Source of the DNA: Dermatophagoides farinae
Lineage: Eukaryota > Arthropoda > Arachnida > Sarcoptiformes > Pyroglyphidae
Assembly: GCF_024713945.1 (NCBI RefSeq)
Contig: NW_027461518.1
Span: 1 to 64,000 of the forward strand
DNA: 64,000 bases
Direction of reading: 5' to 3'
The notes below the pieces were generated by a model that worked only from the letters and a program-made list of their open reading frames with translations, searched no databases and was not told where the DNA came from. Shown one piece after another: positions 10,981 through 21,292 of the stretch. Position 1 is the first letter of the stretch; each line of letters starts with the position of its first letter. Both the position numbers and the translations under genes were made by a program.

Positions 10981-11026
10981 TTAGTTTAAGATAGTTCAAA
11001 GGTGCGTTGCACACTTTTATATAAAA

Positions 11027-12424
11027 TCAGACGTCATCTTGAATGTCTATAGTTATTTTATTGATAATGTTGTGAATCGTTTTACTATATTTAGCTGTGA
11101 ATTTATTGATTCCTTGCTGCAAAGCAATCTCTACTTGCTCGTCAATTGCTGAAAAATTGTATGGATCAATAATTGTATCTATGATCCGTTGAGCTTCTTG
11201 TTTTAATGTGATGTTTGAATTATATAAAAACAAATTGATTTCGTAGCACGAGTAATCACCACATAAAGTAGCCCACGGAGTGAGATTTGAATGTTGATTT
11301 TGATTTAATTTTAAGTCAAGATTAGTAGGAGCCGGTTTATATTCGATTACATAATTATAATCCTCTGAAATATGAATTAAAGGCAAAAATACATCATTTT
11401 TCAAATAAACTAGTTTTTGTGCTACTTTCAATAATAATACTGCACAATTTACTGGCACAAAAGCTGCAACCTGTAACAATTTTTTAAAAAAGGAAATGAG
11501 TTGGAGTTTGTCAAAGTTGATAGAATTCTGAAGTATAATTTGAAATATTATTGATCGTTCGTTTTCAATAAAAATCTCGGGTACTAAAAAGTCGTAACAT
11601 AATTGAATAAAATCTACATGTGAGTTGTAATGAAAATTTTTGTGGGAACGAATGTGGTAAAGCGTGTGCAACCAAGTAAGTTTACTTTTTATAGTAATGC
11701 TTTCTTCTAAATTCTTGTAGCAACGTGAAAATATACTAGTTGGATTCTCCAATGACAAGAAAAAGGTAACATTCAAATTGTAAATTATAGTGCAAAGATA
11801 TTGCACTTCCTTGATTTCACAAAGAGATTCAAAAAAATTATCGTAACATATTTTTACCTCAGCTTCAAGGTTGGACTCATCATCTATAAAATATTCGATT
11901 ATATCTGAGTTTAAACAATCTAGTAATTCACAAAAATAATTTAAATAGTCTTTGAATTTAGTTTCTTTGAGTAGTAATACAAGAACTTCTAATATTGTCT
12001 TAAAACTAGAGAAGTTAAACAGTAATAATTTCTTTGTAAAAAATTTTACTAACTCAGTTTTATCTTCATTTAATAACCCACTTAACAACGAATAGTAGAT
12101 ATTTACAAGCTCACTTTGTTCATACTCGAGTAGTGATAAAACGGTGACCCATGAAAGATATAAATCTAACAACTCTTGGTTATCTTCACTATTATAATTG
12201 ATTAACAAATTTGATAAGAATTGTGATAGTAATTTAATTTTTGTTCGAAAGTTAGCTATTATTTGAGAAGCTACTTCAGGTTTAACGTCAGATTTTACTT
12301 GTTGTATAAGAATAGTAATATCATTTAAACAACTACTAAAAAAATCGTAATTAAGATTATCGGAAAGCTTAGCTAATTTTTCTTGAATACATTCAAGCTT
12401 TTTGACTATGCTGTCACAATACAT
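11027..12424 (-). CDS. Helical-repeat protein, possibly CBF/MAK21 (NOC4-like) ribosome-biogenesis factor
   Basis: 465 residues, almost entirely helical and Leu/Ile-rich. The region near residues 300-400 has the pattern of the CBF/MAK21 domain of NOC proteins: a helix pair (FDKLQLISFFKKLLQVAAF...NCAVLLLKVAQKL), a variable loop, then PWATLCGDYSCYEINLFL, comparable to the 'LWEL..L..HYHP' box. In NOC4 this domain helps nuclear maturation of 40S precursors. The match is from memory of the pattern, with no invariant residue to rely on, so the call is tentative. A PCI- or HEAT-type scaffold is the alternative. Confidence 0.6.
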   Translation of the reverse strand: MYCDSIVKKLECIQEKLAKLSDNLNYDFFSSCLNDITILIQQVKSDVKPEVASQIIANFRTKIKLLSQFLSNLLINYNSEDNQELLDLYLSWVTVLSLLEYEQSELVNIYYSLLSGLLNEDKTELVKFFTKKLLLFNFSSFKTILEVLVLLLKETKFKDYLNYFCELLDCLNSDIIEYFIDDESNLEAEVKICYDNFFESLCEIKEVQYLCTIIYNLNVTFFLSLENPTSIFSRCYKNLEESITIKSKLTWLHTLYHIRSHKNFHYNSHVDFIQLCYDFLVPEIFIENERSIIFQIILQNSINFDKLQLISFFKKLLQVAAFVPVNCAVLLLKVAQKLVYLKNDVFLPLIHISEDYNYVIEYKPAPTNLDLKLNQNQHSNLTPWATLCGDYSCYEINLFLYNSNITLKQEAQRIIDTIIDPYNFSAIDEQVEIALQQGINKFTAKYSKTIHNIINKITIDIQDDV

Positions 12425-12532
12425 TTTTTTGCGATTGGTAATGTTTTTTATAAAAAAAAATATTATTTAATTGATATCATAGGAAAGTTGAAATATTACA
12501 TTGGTAAAATTATATTGATAATACTTACATAC

Positions 12533-13306
12533 TCACTCATTATTATTAGATTTTATACAAAGAGAACGCAACGCTTTTTCGATTCCTATTTGAGTGTTAG
12601 CTAACATTGTCATAATGTAAAACAAATTTCTATTTTCACAATGTACCGAGATAAAAGAGTCAAAATCTTTTATAAGATCCACACTTATTATTTTGTAACA
12701 TTCTTTTGCTAATTCATAGTTCGATTGAGAAATTGCTTTTTGTGTCAATTCTAAAGCTTTGTTAATTCTTTGTTCACAAAGCTTGAAGAAAGAAACGATT
12801 TTATTATTGTGTGTACTCGTGTACGGAACAAATGGCTTATAACGTACCGTGTATTCATTTACTTCGCTATCATTAAGCGAAAATGCTCTAAGTTGAGGGT
12901 AAGTAGTTTTTGTTAAAGGAGTTACCATAAGTCCTATTGGAACTTTTAATCTTCTTTGTTGTATAAATCTAGATGTAGTCGTATGATTTACACTCCATTT
13001 TAAAATATGAGATAAATTCTCCTCAGTCAAAGTGCAAGAAGCAAACCCTACAAGTGAGTTACGAGGTCTAAACCTTGAGAATGTGGTTATCATGGAATCA
13101 TAAATCACCAGAGTCGGTAAATAAATATCTTCAGTATTTTTTTCCAGCAACGTTTCAAAAGCGTCGTATATACACAAAATTCCGTCGTCGTTTAATTCTC
13201 CAATTAAAACCGTTAAATCAGGAGTATTATTTTTTATTAGCTTATAACCATTGAGAATAGTAGCTAAAGATAAAGCGCTTACTTCTACAGTTTTATTTAT
13301 ACTCAT
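12533..13306 (-). CDS. MPN-domain protein, eIF3f-like
   Basis: 257-residue protein with an MPN core lacking the JAMM zinc motif, so it is non-catalytic. It is most like eIF3 subunit f. The segment VPIGLMVTPLTKTTYPQLRAFSL parallels the eIF3f '[21 protein letters not shown]' strand. The C-terminal helices (DFDSFISVHCENRNLFYIMTMLANTQIGIEKAL) match the conserved 'F...+N...+D.LM+.YLA.L...Q..+NEKL' tail. The eIF3 complex supports 43S pre-initiation complex assembly. RPN8 and CSN6 share this fold and remain alternatives. A GTAAGT lies just past the stop, but no acceptor AG follows within reach, so the C-terminus is taken as complete. Confidence 0.65.
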   Translation of the reverse strand: MSINKTVEVSALSLATILNGYKLIKNNTPDLTVLIGELNDDGILCIYDAFETLLEKNTEDIYLPTLVIYDSMITTFSRFRPRNSLVGFASCTLTEENLSHILKWSVNHTTTSRFIQQRRLKVPIGLMVTPLTKTTYPQLRAFSLNDSEVNEYTVRYKPFVPYTSTHNNKIVSFFKLCEQRINKALELTQKAISQSNYELAKECYKIISVDLIKDFDSFISVHCENRNLFYIMTMLANTQIGIEKALRSLCIKSNNNE

Positions 13307-13505
13307 TAAATAAATTTAAGATGAAGTAAAACAAAAGTTTTTGAAAAAATTGCTAAGTTAATGGCCTGAACCAAATTAAATTTTTTGAGAATAAAATTTT
13401 AGCTTATTATAAAATTATTTAATCTATCAGAAAATAGAAAATAATTCTTATGACAGATATATTTATAATATTTTAAACATTTGATCAAAACATAGTTTAT
13501 GATCA

Positions 13506-14211
13506 ATGAAACGATTCAAACTAAATAAAGTAGTTTTAGCTTGCAATGTCGTCTATCTTTGCTGTGTGATTGCAGTTCTTGTTGGACAGTCGTGGTTGGT
13601 TGTAAGTTAAAAAACGAAATAGACTTCAGTCTGATGTTCCAGAAAAATCTGCATTTAACGCTAGATACTGGGGGTTATTCTTTGTAACCGGTCAGGTTGC
13701 TCGATCTCATATGAAAACAAAAGAAATATCGTGCCAGGAAATGGGTAAACAACTTGTTGGAAACCTATGCACGAATAAGTATTGTGAATGGCAGAAAGCA
13801 AAATGCTCAATGTGGAATTGGCTTGCTATGTGTTTCTATTTGAGTGCAGCAGCCATAATTCTTTGTGTTATTTTAATGCTTTTTGCTACAGCTTTATCAT
13901 CCATCAATAGACTAAAATCAAAAAAATACGCTGCTTTAGTGATTTTATTAACCTTTGTTATTAACGTAGCAGTTATTATTTCTATTTACTTAGTTAGTGG
14001 GATAGTATTTAAGCATGTAAATCAGAGTTCGTACTACCCAACTCCAGCTATAGGTTGGTGTTATGGTTTATTTATAGCAGCTCAAGTATTTTTGATAATT
14101 GCTTTTATTGCCCAAATACAAGAAACAATTAGAAGAAAAAAAGAAACAAAGTTTATAAATGAAGTACGAGATGATCTAGAAGAAATGAGAGAAAACCTAG
14201 AACTCATATAG
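13506..14211 (+). CDS. Four-transmembrane (claudin/PMP22-like topology) protein, one 28-nt intron
   Basis: The exons are 13506-13601 and 13630-14211, giving 225 residues. TM1 is residues 8-31 (VVLACNVVYLCCVIAVLVGQSWLV). A first extracellular loop carries ARYWGLFFV and a Cys cluster (C...NLCTNKYCEWQKAKC). TM2 is near 104-127, TM3 near 137-160, TM4 near 178-198, and the tail is charged and helical. The topology and the aromatic-plus-Cys first loop recall claudin/PMP22/Clc-like tetraspans, but no signature is exact. Exon 1 and the first 27 codons of exon 2 lie upstream of the first internal ATG (13711), so ATG 13711 alone would miss TM1. Confidence 0.75.
13602..13629 (+). other. 28-nt microintron in the tetraspan gene
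   Basis: Donor GTAAGTTAA and acceptor CTTCAG, phase 0. Removing it joins GQSWLV to SDVPEK in one frame; a 21-nt alternative ending at TAG does not restore frame. The donor itself contains an in-frame TAA. Confidence 0.85.
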
Positions 14212-14311
14212 CACTATCATGTATAATTGACGTCAGAAAATATATATCTAAAAATATTATAATTAATTTAAGTTCCTACAGCATTTATGATGATCATGTC
14301 AAAGAGCCGAG

Positions 14312-16894
14312 TCATCTTTTCTTTGATTTAGATTTATTTGTTTTCTTTTTTTTGACAATTTTCCTTATTCCTCTTTTATCAGTCTTTAAACGCTTATCAA
14401 CTGATATAGCTTTCGTGTTAGCATTATAAGTCTTAGTTTTCGGTTTAGCTACCTTTGACTTTCCTGATTTATTTGCAACAACGTATTGCTTTGTGATTTT
14501 AGGCTTAACAATGTGTGCTGATTTTTTTCGAAGTTTCGCAATTGCAATATTCTTTGAACCTTCCGAATAATCTGAACTATTCGACACTTTGGCTATTTCC
14601 GATTTTATTTTGTTCAATCGAGTTTTTAAATGCTTCTGTCGCCGAGCTTTAGCTTCCAACACTTTTCTTATTGGTCGTTGGTTAATTTCGGTTATTTTAG
14701 CTTGCAATTGCTTAGCAAGATTAGCATTGAGCGGTATATCTGGACATCTTGCGGCTTGATCTTCTTCTTTAAACCAATCTGGCAAATCGTCATTATCTTC
14801 AAAATTCCATCTGCTATAAGTGGACTCTATAGTGTCGATTCTACTAGGCAATCTGTTCAAGGCTAATCCAATACTTTGAATTTCTGCTATCTCAGCTGCC
14901 GGCATCGGCCTTCCCGCTGATAAGATCGTTGGTTTGACAATTTTGATTTTAGTATCATCGTCAACTTCTGGATTATTATCGAGAGCTTTGTTTGATTTCA
15001 GTCTTTTTTTCTCGGCAATTTTATTTTCTTTTTCTAACTGTTTCACACGTTTCAAATGCCTAATTTTTTTTTCGTTTAGCGGTATTTGAGGCAATGCTGA
15101 ATCTGGTAAAGAGGGGATTTCGTCAGCAGATTCAGAACCATCTACATCAATATTCGTTGAGTCATCTATGTTGTAACCAAACTTATTAGAATTGATTTCG
15201 TCCGATGATTGATAAAGATCTTCATCGCTCTCGTCATGCATTTTATTTTCCTTATTCAACTCGTCAAGCTGAGTGGTAAAATCTTGTAATTCTTTAGCCC
15301 AGCTTGCAAAAACTTCTGCTCTTCTAGTCGTTTTTTTATTCTTTAATTCTTTTAGAATCTTTTTATAATCTTTTGATTCCTTGAGCTTGTTATGATATTC
15401 ATTAAGTTCTTTTTCAAGACGTTTTATATAATCAACATCGTCCATACCGCTTTGGCCTGAAGAACCATCTGATTCGTCTTCTGACGATATCTGCATATCA
15501 AGCTCGAAATTAATGACTTCGCCTTCGTTAGATATACCGTGAAAATTATAGGATTCATTCACATCAACGTATTCAGGTTCATTCGCTAAAATTTTAAAAG
15601 ATTCTTCACCGTTAGAAAATAAAATAGGATCTTCAACTTTGCCGTCAAAAACTTTACTTGCTTCATTATAGCGCTGTTGTAATCTTTTATATTTTCTCTT
15701 CATTTCCTTAAGTCTTTTAAGATATTTTTTAGCATCTTGAGCAACAGCTTCTTTTAAATCTCGCTCGATCTTTTCTTTTATTTGCTCAGGATCAATTAAA
15801 GTGCTTTTCGCTTGAGTTTCTGCATTTTCTACTTTAGTTTTTTGCTGATCAATAATATGTAATAACAATTTTTTCCTCCATTTCATTATTTGTTGAAGCT
15901 CAGCTTTTGATAATAATTTCAAATCTTTTAAAAATTCTTTGATTTCATCTGTTGTCGACGCATCGTACCATATAGCTTTTTCAAACTTGTCATTTAAATC
16001 AAAAGTTATAGCATTGCTATGTACTAACAATTCTGATGGCTGAGTACTATGGAAAAGTTGGGTTACAGTACATTTGCGGTAATCATCACCTTGTTCATAT
16101 CCAGTGGCTTTAACTTTATTTGTAGCTTTTAACGCAGAACGTAAACCTCCAGCCTTTAACGAATCTACCAATTGCTGAGGAATCAAACCCTTGTTGAATT
16201 TATCTAAATGAGTAGTTTCATTATCAAGAAAAACTCTATTGCAATCAAAAAATTGATCTGAATTTTTTGGCTTACCATAAAAATTGATACAAATAAAAAA
16301 AATTTCAGCAGATTCAGTTCTTGAGGAAGCTGGTTTGAAAACTTGAACGCGTTCAAAAAGTGATTCGAATAGAGAAATCAATTTGGCATAGTGAGCAGAT
16401 CTAAATACTTTTGTAACAAAGTTACCATGTTTTTTTAAATATTTACTCGCTAATTTCATAGAGTGGACAACTAACTCGTTTTGAATATAAGCATCCTTAT
16501 CCCAACTAGAACCTACATTCGGAGCTCCGTCATGCAAAACTAAGTCAACTAACTTATCAAGTACACCTTGTTGTGTCAAAGCTTCATCTAAAAGTTTCGC
16601 GCATCGTTCAATAGTAATATCACAAATTATAGAAGTACAACCTGGAATAGGTTTGATGTTACATAAATCAACTCCAAAAACATGTCCAATGGGTGGAATT
16701 TGAGTCCGAGCAACTTGCATCCAACCTCCAGGAGCTGCACATAAATCTAACACGTAGGTAGCATTTTTAAATATATCAAGCTTATTGGCTATCTGAACTA
16801 ACTTAAACGCAGAACGAGCTCGAAACCCTTGTTGTTTCGCTAACTCATAATAATGGTCCTTTCTAGATTTTCCTACTTTGATTTTTTTACCCAT
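14312..16894 (-). CDS. SPB1: AdoMet-dependent rRNA 2'-O-methyltransferase SPB1/FTSJ3
   Basis: 860-residue nucleolar methyltransferase that modifies the large-subunit rRNA A-loop during 60S maturation. The N-terminus MGKKIKVGKSRKDHYYELAK is the SPB1 signature. The FtsJ domain spans residues 20-205: SAM motif LDLCAAPGGW at 49-58, and a K-D-K-E tetrad readable as K31, D122, K162 and E194 or E197. A charged, coiled central region follows, then the SPB1 C-terminal domain (YSRWNFEDNDDLPDWFKEED). The tail is highly basic. Size is typical for the family (yeast 841). It is divergent from DIM1, with about 115 bases between the start codons. Confidence 0.95.
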   Translation of the reverse strand: MGKKIKVGKSRKDHYYELAKQQGFRARSAFKLVQIANKLDIFKNATYVLDLCAAPGGWMQVARTQIPPIGHVFGVDLCNIKPIPGCTSIICDITIERCAKLLDEALTQQGVLDKLVDLVLHDGAPNVGSSWDKDAYIQNELVVHSMKLASKYLKKHGNFVTKVFRSAHYAKLISLFESLFERVQVFKPASSRTESAEIFFICINFYGKPKNSDQFFDCNRVFLDNETTHLDKFNKGLIPQQLVDSLKAGGLRSALKATNKVKATGYEQGDDYRKCTVTQLFHSTQPSELLVHSNAITFDLNDKFEKAIWYDASTTDEIKEFLKDLKLLSKAELQQIMKWRKKLLLHIIDQQKTKVENAETQAKSTLIDPEQIKEKIERDLKEAVAQDAKKYLKRLKEMKRKYKRLQQRYNEASKVFDGKVEDPILFSNGEESFKILANEPEYVDVNESYNFHGISNEGEVINFELDMQISSEDESDGSSGQSGMDDVDYIKRLEKELNEYHNKLKESKDYKKILKELKNKKTTRRAEVFASWAKELQDFTTQLDELNKENKMHDESDEDLYQSSDEINSNKFGYNIDDSTNIDVDGSESADEIPSLPDSALPQIPLNEKKIRHLKRVKQLEKENKIAEKKRLKSNKALDNNPEVDDDTKIKIVKPTILSAGRPMPAAEIAEIQSIGLALNRLPSRIDTIESTYSRWNFEDNDDLPDWFKEEDQAARCPDIPLNANLAKQLQAKITEINQRPIRKVLEAKARRQKHLKTRLNKIKSEIAKVSNSSDYSEGSKNIAIAKLRKKSAHIVKPKITKQYVVANKSGKSKVAKPKTKTYNANTKAISVDKRLKTDKRGIRKIVKKKKTNKSKSKKR

Positions 16895-17009
16895 ATTCGA
16901 TATTTTCTATACCATTCTGTTAAGCGTCAGTATTTCGCTTATGAATAAAGTATATTTTAAATTATCCAAAAAAAAAGCAAAAAAATTTTACTGAGGATGT
17001 TTTTTATAC

Positions 17010-18170
17010 ATGAAAAACGTAAAAACTTTTAAAGGTAAAGGTATAGACATCAAATTAAAAAACAGACTCATTGATGTAGCTTCTAGTATTTTGAAGATTA
17101 ACAAAAAAACTGATTCTAAATCGGTTAAAACAAAACCTGGCATGAAAATGAATAAAAAACTTGGCCAGCATCTGTTATCTAACCCTGGTATAGTGCAAAA
17201 AATAATAGAATCAGCGCAAATAACAAAATCCGATACAGTCCTTGAAATTGGACCAGGAACGGGTAATTTGACAATGCAACTATGTACGTTAGCTAAAAAG
17301 GTTCGATGTATTGAAATTGATCAAAGAATGGTTGCGGAATTAAAAAAAAGAGCCATGGCAAGTGGTCATACTAATCTTGAAGTTCTAAAAGGAGACGCTT
17401 TAAAAACAGATTTCGGATCTTTCACTTTATGTGTGGCTAATTTACCTTATCAAATAAGTTCAATGTTTTTGTTTAGGCTAATTTCTTGGCCTAAAAAATT
17501 CAGAGCTGCAATACTTATGTTTCAAAAAGAATTCGGTGACCGGTTATTAGCTTCAGCTGGTGATAAACATTACTGTAGGCTTTCAGTAAACGTGCAGCTT
17601 TTTTGTAAAATAACTAGAGTCTGCAACGTTAGTGCCAAATCTTTTAACCCTCCCCCGAAAGTTGATTCGGTTGTTGTAAAATTAAGTCCACTGCCTAATA
17701 AACTAGAAGTTGACTATCAACAATGGGATGCAATGCTGAAAATAATATTTAACCGTAAAAGAAAAACTTTAAGAGCGAGTTTCGTAAGCGGATCTTGTCT
17801 GAATAATCTTTATAACTTATATAAAGAATACACTAATAAAATTTTACCTGATTCGAGAGTACTCGACACTGTTTCCGAATTCAAAGAATATCTCTGCAAG
17901 CTACTTTCAGATTGTTACATCGAACTTGATAAAAAGTCATTCGAAATAGTAAAAGTAGACGATACGCATTTATGCCAACTAGAAAATAGGCTTGCTATGC
18001 TTGAAATGAGAGCAGTTGAATTATCAGTAAGTAACTTGTTTATTTTATATAAGCATCTTCTAACCCATGGTATTTATTTCGTAAAACCAAACACTGAAAA
18101 CCAATTAGAGTGTTTGAAAGAAATGTTCATAAACAACAATAACGAGCTAATCGATGTAGATCAAGATTAA
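17010..18170 (+). CDS. DIM1: 18S rRNA adenine dimethyltransferase DIM1
   Basis: 386-residue KsgA/DIM1 enzyme that dimethylates two adjacent adenines near the 3' end of 18S rRNA and serves in 40S assembly. Motifs: QHLLSNPGIV at 53-62 (N-terminal box), SAM motif LEIGPGTGNLT at 78-88, acidic E102/D104 region, and catalytic NLPY at 144-147. FNPPPKVDS and the KRKTLRASF box follow in the C-terminal domain. An N-terminal basic extension suits nuclear import; the C-terminus is longer than in bacterial KsgA. A stretch at 18027-18053 starts GTAAGT and could be a 27-nt stop-free intron, but it ends AAG and encodes acceptable protein, so it is left in. Confidence 0.95.
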   Translation: MKNVKTFKGKGIDIKLKNRLIDVASSILKINKKTDSKSVKTKPGMKMNKKLGQHLLSNPGIVQKIIESAQITKSDTVLEIGPGTGNLTMQLCTLAKKVRCIEIDQRMVAELKKRAMASGHTNLEVLKGDALKTDFGSFTLCVANLPYQISSMFLFRLISWPKKFRAAILMFQKEFGDRLLASAGDKHYCRLSVNVQLFCKITRVCNVSAKSFNPPPKVDSVVVKLSPLPNKLEVDYQQWDAMLKIIFNRKRKTLRASFVSGSCLNNLYNLYKEYTNKILPDSRVLDTVSEFKEYLCKLLSDCYIELDKKSFEIVKVDDTHLCQLENRLAMLEMRAVELSVSNLFILYKHLLTHGIYFVKPNTENQLECLKEMFINNNNELIDVDQD

Positions 18171-18222
18171 AAGTATAATTTTATTAGAATTTTCAATCAA
18201 AATTCAACCTATAAATGATTAG

Positions 18223-18591
18223 TTAATTATCGATATCATCAGATATGTCATCAATATCGTCTTTTAGTGACGATTTTTTAATTTTATAATGTTCTTTACG
18301 TTTTTTTTCGAAATCATTATCAAGATCTTCAACACTAGAATGTTTAAAAACATTACCATTATCTAAATCATCCTTCAAATTAAAAATATCATCATCAATG
18401 CTATTTTCTTCGATATCAATTGATTCATCAATTACAAATGGAGTAGGAAGTTCGTCAATAGTCATTCTTGTGCCGCGTAAAGCGTCGTGTTCTCTAATAG
18501 TATTTTCTTCCCATTTTATATGTTTTGAAGTAGAGTTACCCTGTTTTAAACATGATTTTAACTCAGTTTGAGAATTAATTAATTCTGGCAT
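18223..18591 (-). CDS. Protein phosphatase 1 inhibitor 2 (IPP-2/GLC8 family)
   Basis: 122-residue acidic, intrinsically disordered regulator of PP1. Three family landmarks are in order: a KSILK-like box (LKSCLKQ, residues 11-17), the central IKWEENTI...GTRMTIDELPTPF (residues 25-52; compare W-D-E ... M-K-I-DEP-x-TPY), and the C-terminal RKEHY (about 98-102; compare the K+HY motif). The Thr of PTPF corresponds to the regulatory GSK3 site in animals, by position only. ATG 18591 is used; the frame extends two codons further but only to a non-ATG. The Asp-rich tail explains the local GATAT/GATGA-like DNA repeats. Confidence 0.8.
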   Translation of the reverse strand: MPELINSQTELKSCLKQGNSTSKHIKWEENTIREHDALRGTRMTIDELPTPFVIDESIDIEENSIDDDIFNLKDDLDNGNVFKHSSVEDLDNDFEKKRKEHYKIKKSSLKDDIDDISDDIDN

Positions 18592-18715
18592 TATCAATTT
18601 TTATTAATTGAAACTTCATAATAATATTATGTATCGTGTAAATTGTCTTAATATATCAAATATTTTAAAATACAGTCACCTCTAGTAAACATGCATTATA
18701 AACGATAGTTAATAT

Positions 18716-21273
18716 ATGAACAGTGAGAAAGTTATTTATTCAATGAATCCACAGGCAGAATCAAACTTCAATCATTCTCTCTACATATTTAAACAAAAGA
18801 AAATTTCTGAAATAACAAATTTTATTGATAATTTTGTTCAGTTAAAAGAACTTGATTGTAATATCTTTAGTTTATTACATTCTCAATTTTCAGAGCCTGC
18901 GAATTTACCGCCAATAACTTTTTTTCAAGGAAATAATTTATTCAATGTGAATCAAAACCAATGTGTAGCAGAAAAAGCAGAAGCCTTACAACTAACAAAT
19001 AAAGGCAACTCAGATGAATATATTTTAACACCTCGTATTGATATAAACCACAGTTTAATGAATGAAAATACACAACTAAAGGTACCTTCAATATATGGAG
19101 GTGGTTACACTGAGCTGACAGCTTCTGAATATAACGCTATTTCACAAAACAAAGAACTTTATACCGCGTACAACAATGGTCTGGATAATATCAAAAATTG
19201 GACAGAATTAATTAGTCATTTATTGAATTGTGTTTTAAAAAAACTTAATGAGATTACTAATTCTGAAATTCTTCTTGCTTTATTTTATATAATAGGTAGT
19301 GTTGAGCGTTTTCCAAACGATGATATTTGTTTTTACTTAGGAAATGATCTAATGTATAATATTTATGATATTATTTACTGTCAGTTTCCTAGTCGTGTCC
19401 CGGATGTAAAGGCTATATTTTACGAACTTATCACTTCAAAATTCAACTATGCTATTTGTTTAGTATTAAAAATAACTTTAACGTTTACAAAAAATATCTC
19501 AGATGAACAAGATTTTTATTCCCTTACTACTAAACAGCAAGATATATTAATCTTTAACGCTACCAACGGTTACACCGAATCTGTAATACAACTTCCTTCT
19601 TTCTTATTTTTAACATTATGCTATTGTCATGTTTCCATATCACACTACGAACCTTGGCTTAGAATCTATTTCAATTACTTCCAAACTTATATTATAAGTT
19701 TTTTTAATAACTACTACTATGATAAATACACCAATCATTTAGATACAATAATATTAAATATGAGTTCTCATAACAAAGAATTTCCAGAGCTAATGCCAGG
19801 AGAACAACATGTTATAGCTAAGATCTTTGAGGTGAAATACTTAAAATCATACTTTCCCTTATTTTCTCATTCCTTTCTATTAATAATATTTCTCTATATT
19901 TTATTCCAACGTTACATATATAGGTCAGAAATCTATATTGAAAGTAATTTCCCTTTAATGTATGAACTACAAAAACAAAAAAGGCAGATAGATACTGCTC
20001 CGAACTCCAGTTGTCCAAGTTGTAAATATTCTAATTCAATGTTTATCGATTATGCAAATTATTATTCATTAGCTTACTTTCAATATTTTTTTGATACGTA
20101 CCAATTAAAAAAAGAACATCAAAGAAATTGTTTCAAACTTTACCAAAACATGACTACAAAGCTTAAAAATGATATAATATTTCGTACCAATGTAGATAGT
20201 GAAATAAACTGTTCCCTTTTCAAACATATTTTACTGATTTTTGAATTAATCTTAATGTTTCAACCAATCGAATCAATATTTGATACATTTTCCATCATTT
20301 TTACGAACAATAATAATCCATTATCAAGCGTTTCCAAGTTTTCTAGAACTTCTCATTATTTATGCGAGCTTTTATCTTGCTATCCCCTAATATATTACTA
20401 TTTATCGGTCAGCAAACTAGGCATTTTTTGTATATCAACTAAAGATATACTTACGAACAAATTTGATATTGAAACTGACAAATTGATTTTAAATTTCAAT
20501 TTCAATCCAATAGTTATTGACGAAAATGAAGAATTGTGTAATTTCTTCTTATCAGATATTTTTGTTTTCATAGGAAGCAATTCTAAAGTAAACCGTAAGT
20601 TAGAATTCATATAATTTTTTTAGTTTACATAGCTACGACGTTTACTTCATTTTTAATGTTTTACTCGAGCAAAGGAAAAGCTTTTTGCTTAATCTACGAT
20701 CTGTTGAAATCTATTTTAAAACTGAGGAATCTAAACATCGCTGTATATATTATTTCATTTTTATACGAGCTAATCAATGTAGAAAAAAGAGGTATCCTCA
20801 CTTTTGACAAACTTAATAAAAACTTTTCTTCAAACATTATTGAATCTGATGTTATCCGAGATATCGATTTAACTGATATGAAAGAAGAACTTAAACTATT
20901 ATGCACAGCTTCTTCATTTATCAAAACTATGCAGTATACAAATATTTATATTAATATTTGGCGGTTTAGGTGTTGGGCTGCACATATCAGTTTAAAATTA
21001 TATGGTTACTATATTTATAGAAACGAAAAAAAAAAAGCAGTGTATTTATTTGACAACATTATTCAACTTTGCTTAGATGAAAGTAAGTAACAGTAAACAA
21101 TTTATATTTTAGATTATTCAGTTAGAAACTGTGCAATAAAATGTCTTGACGAATTTTTGACGTCATATGATTTGCCAGAAGAACGGCAAAACATAGCCGA
21201 CACACTGCCTAAAAGCAAAAATTTTATAATACACAACATCAACCAGATATTATCCAAACATTCAAAAATTTAA
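18716..21273 (+). CDS. Hypothetical 832-residue helical protein, two microintrons
   Basis: Not recognised. The exons are 18716-20594, 20624-21082 and 21113-21273, all joined in frame. The protein is rich in Phe, Tyr, Ile and Asn, mostly helical, with no signal peptide. Hydrophobic stretches such as HSFLLIIFLYILFQRYIYR (about residues 385-405) could span a membrane or be buried helices. A CPSCKYS pair lies near 435, and single cysteines are scattered. The C-terminal exon (VRNCAIKCLDEFLTSYDLPEE...) looks like a helical repeat. A HEAT-like or transport scaffold is possible but unproven. Confidence 0.7.
20595..20623 (+). other. 29-nt microintron
   Basis: Donor GTAAGT, acceptor TTTTTAG, phase 1. 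Splicing replaces a stop at 20612-20614 and continues in frame through ATG 20656. Confidence 0.85.
21083..21112 (+). other. 30-nt microintron
   Basis: Donor GTAAGTAA, acceptor ATTTTAG, phase 1. Splicing adds a 53-codon final exon that ends at the TAA at 21271-21273. Confidence 0.85.
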
Positions 21274-21292
21274 ACTAAAAATGTTAAGCAAA

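Noticed and set aside
12525-12540. GTAAGT just after the stop of the eIF3f-like gene, as a hidden 3' intron
   Set aside because: No AG acceptor lies within the next ~70 bases, so the frame is taken as ending normally.
18230-18400. GATAT/ATC-rich tandem-like repeat
   Set aside because: It simply encodes the Asp/Ile-rich tail of the inhibitor-2 protein.
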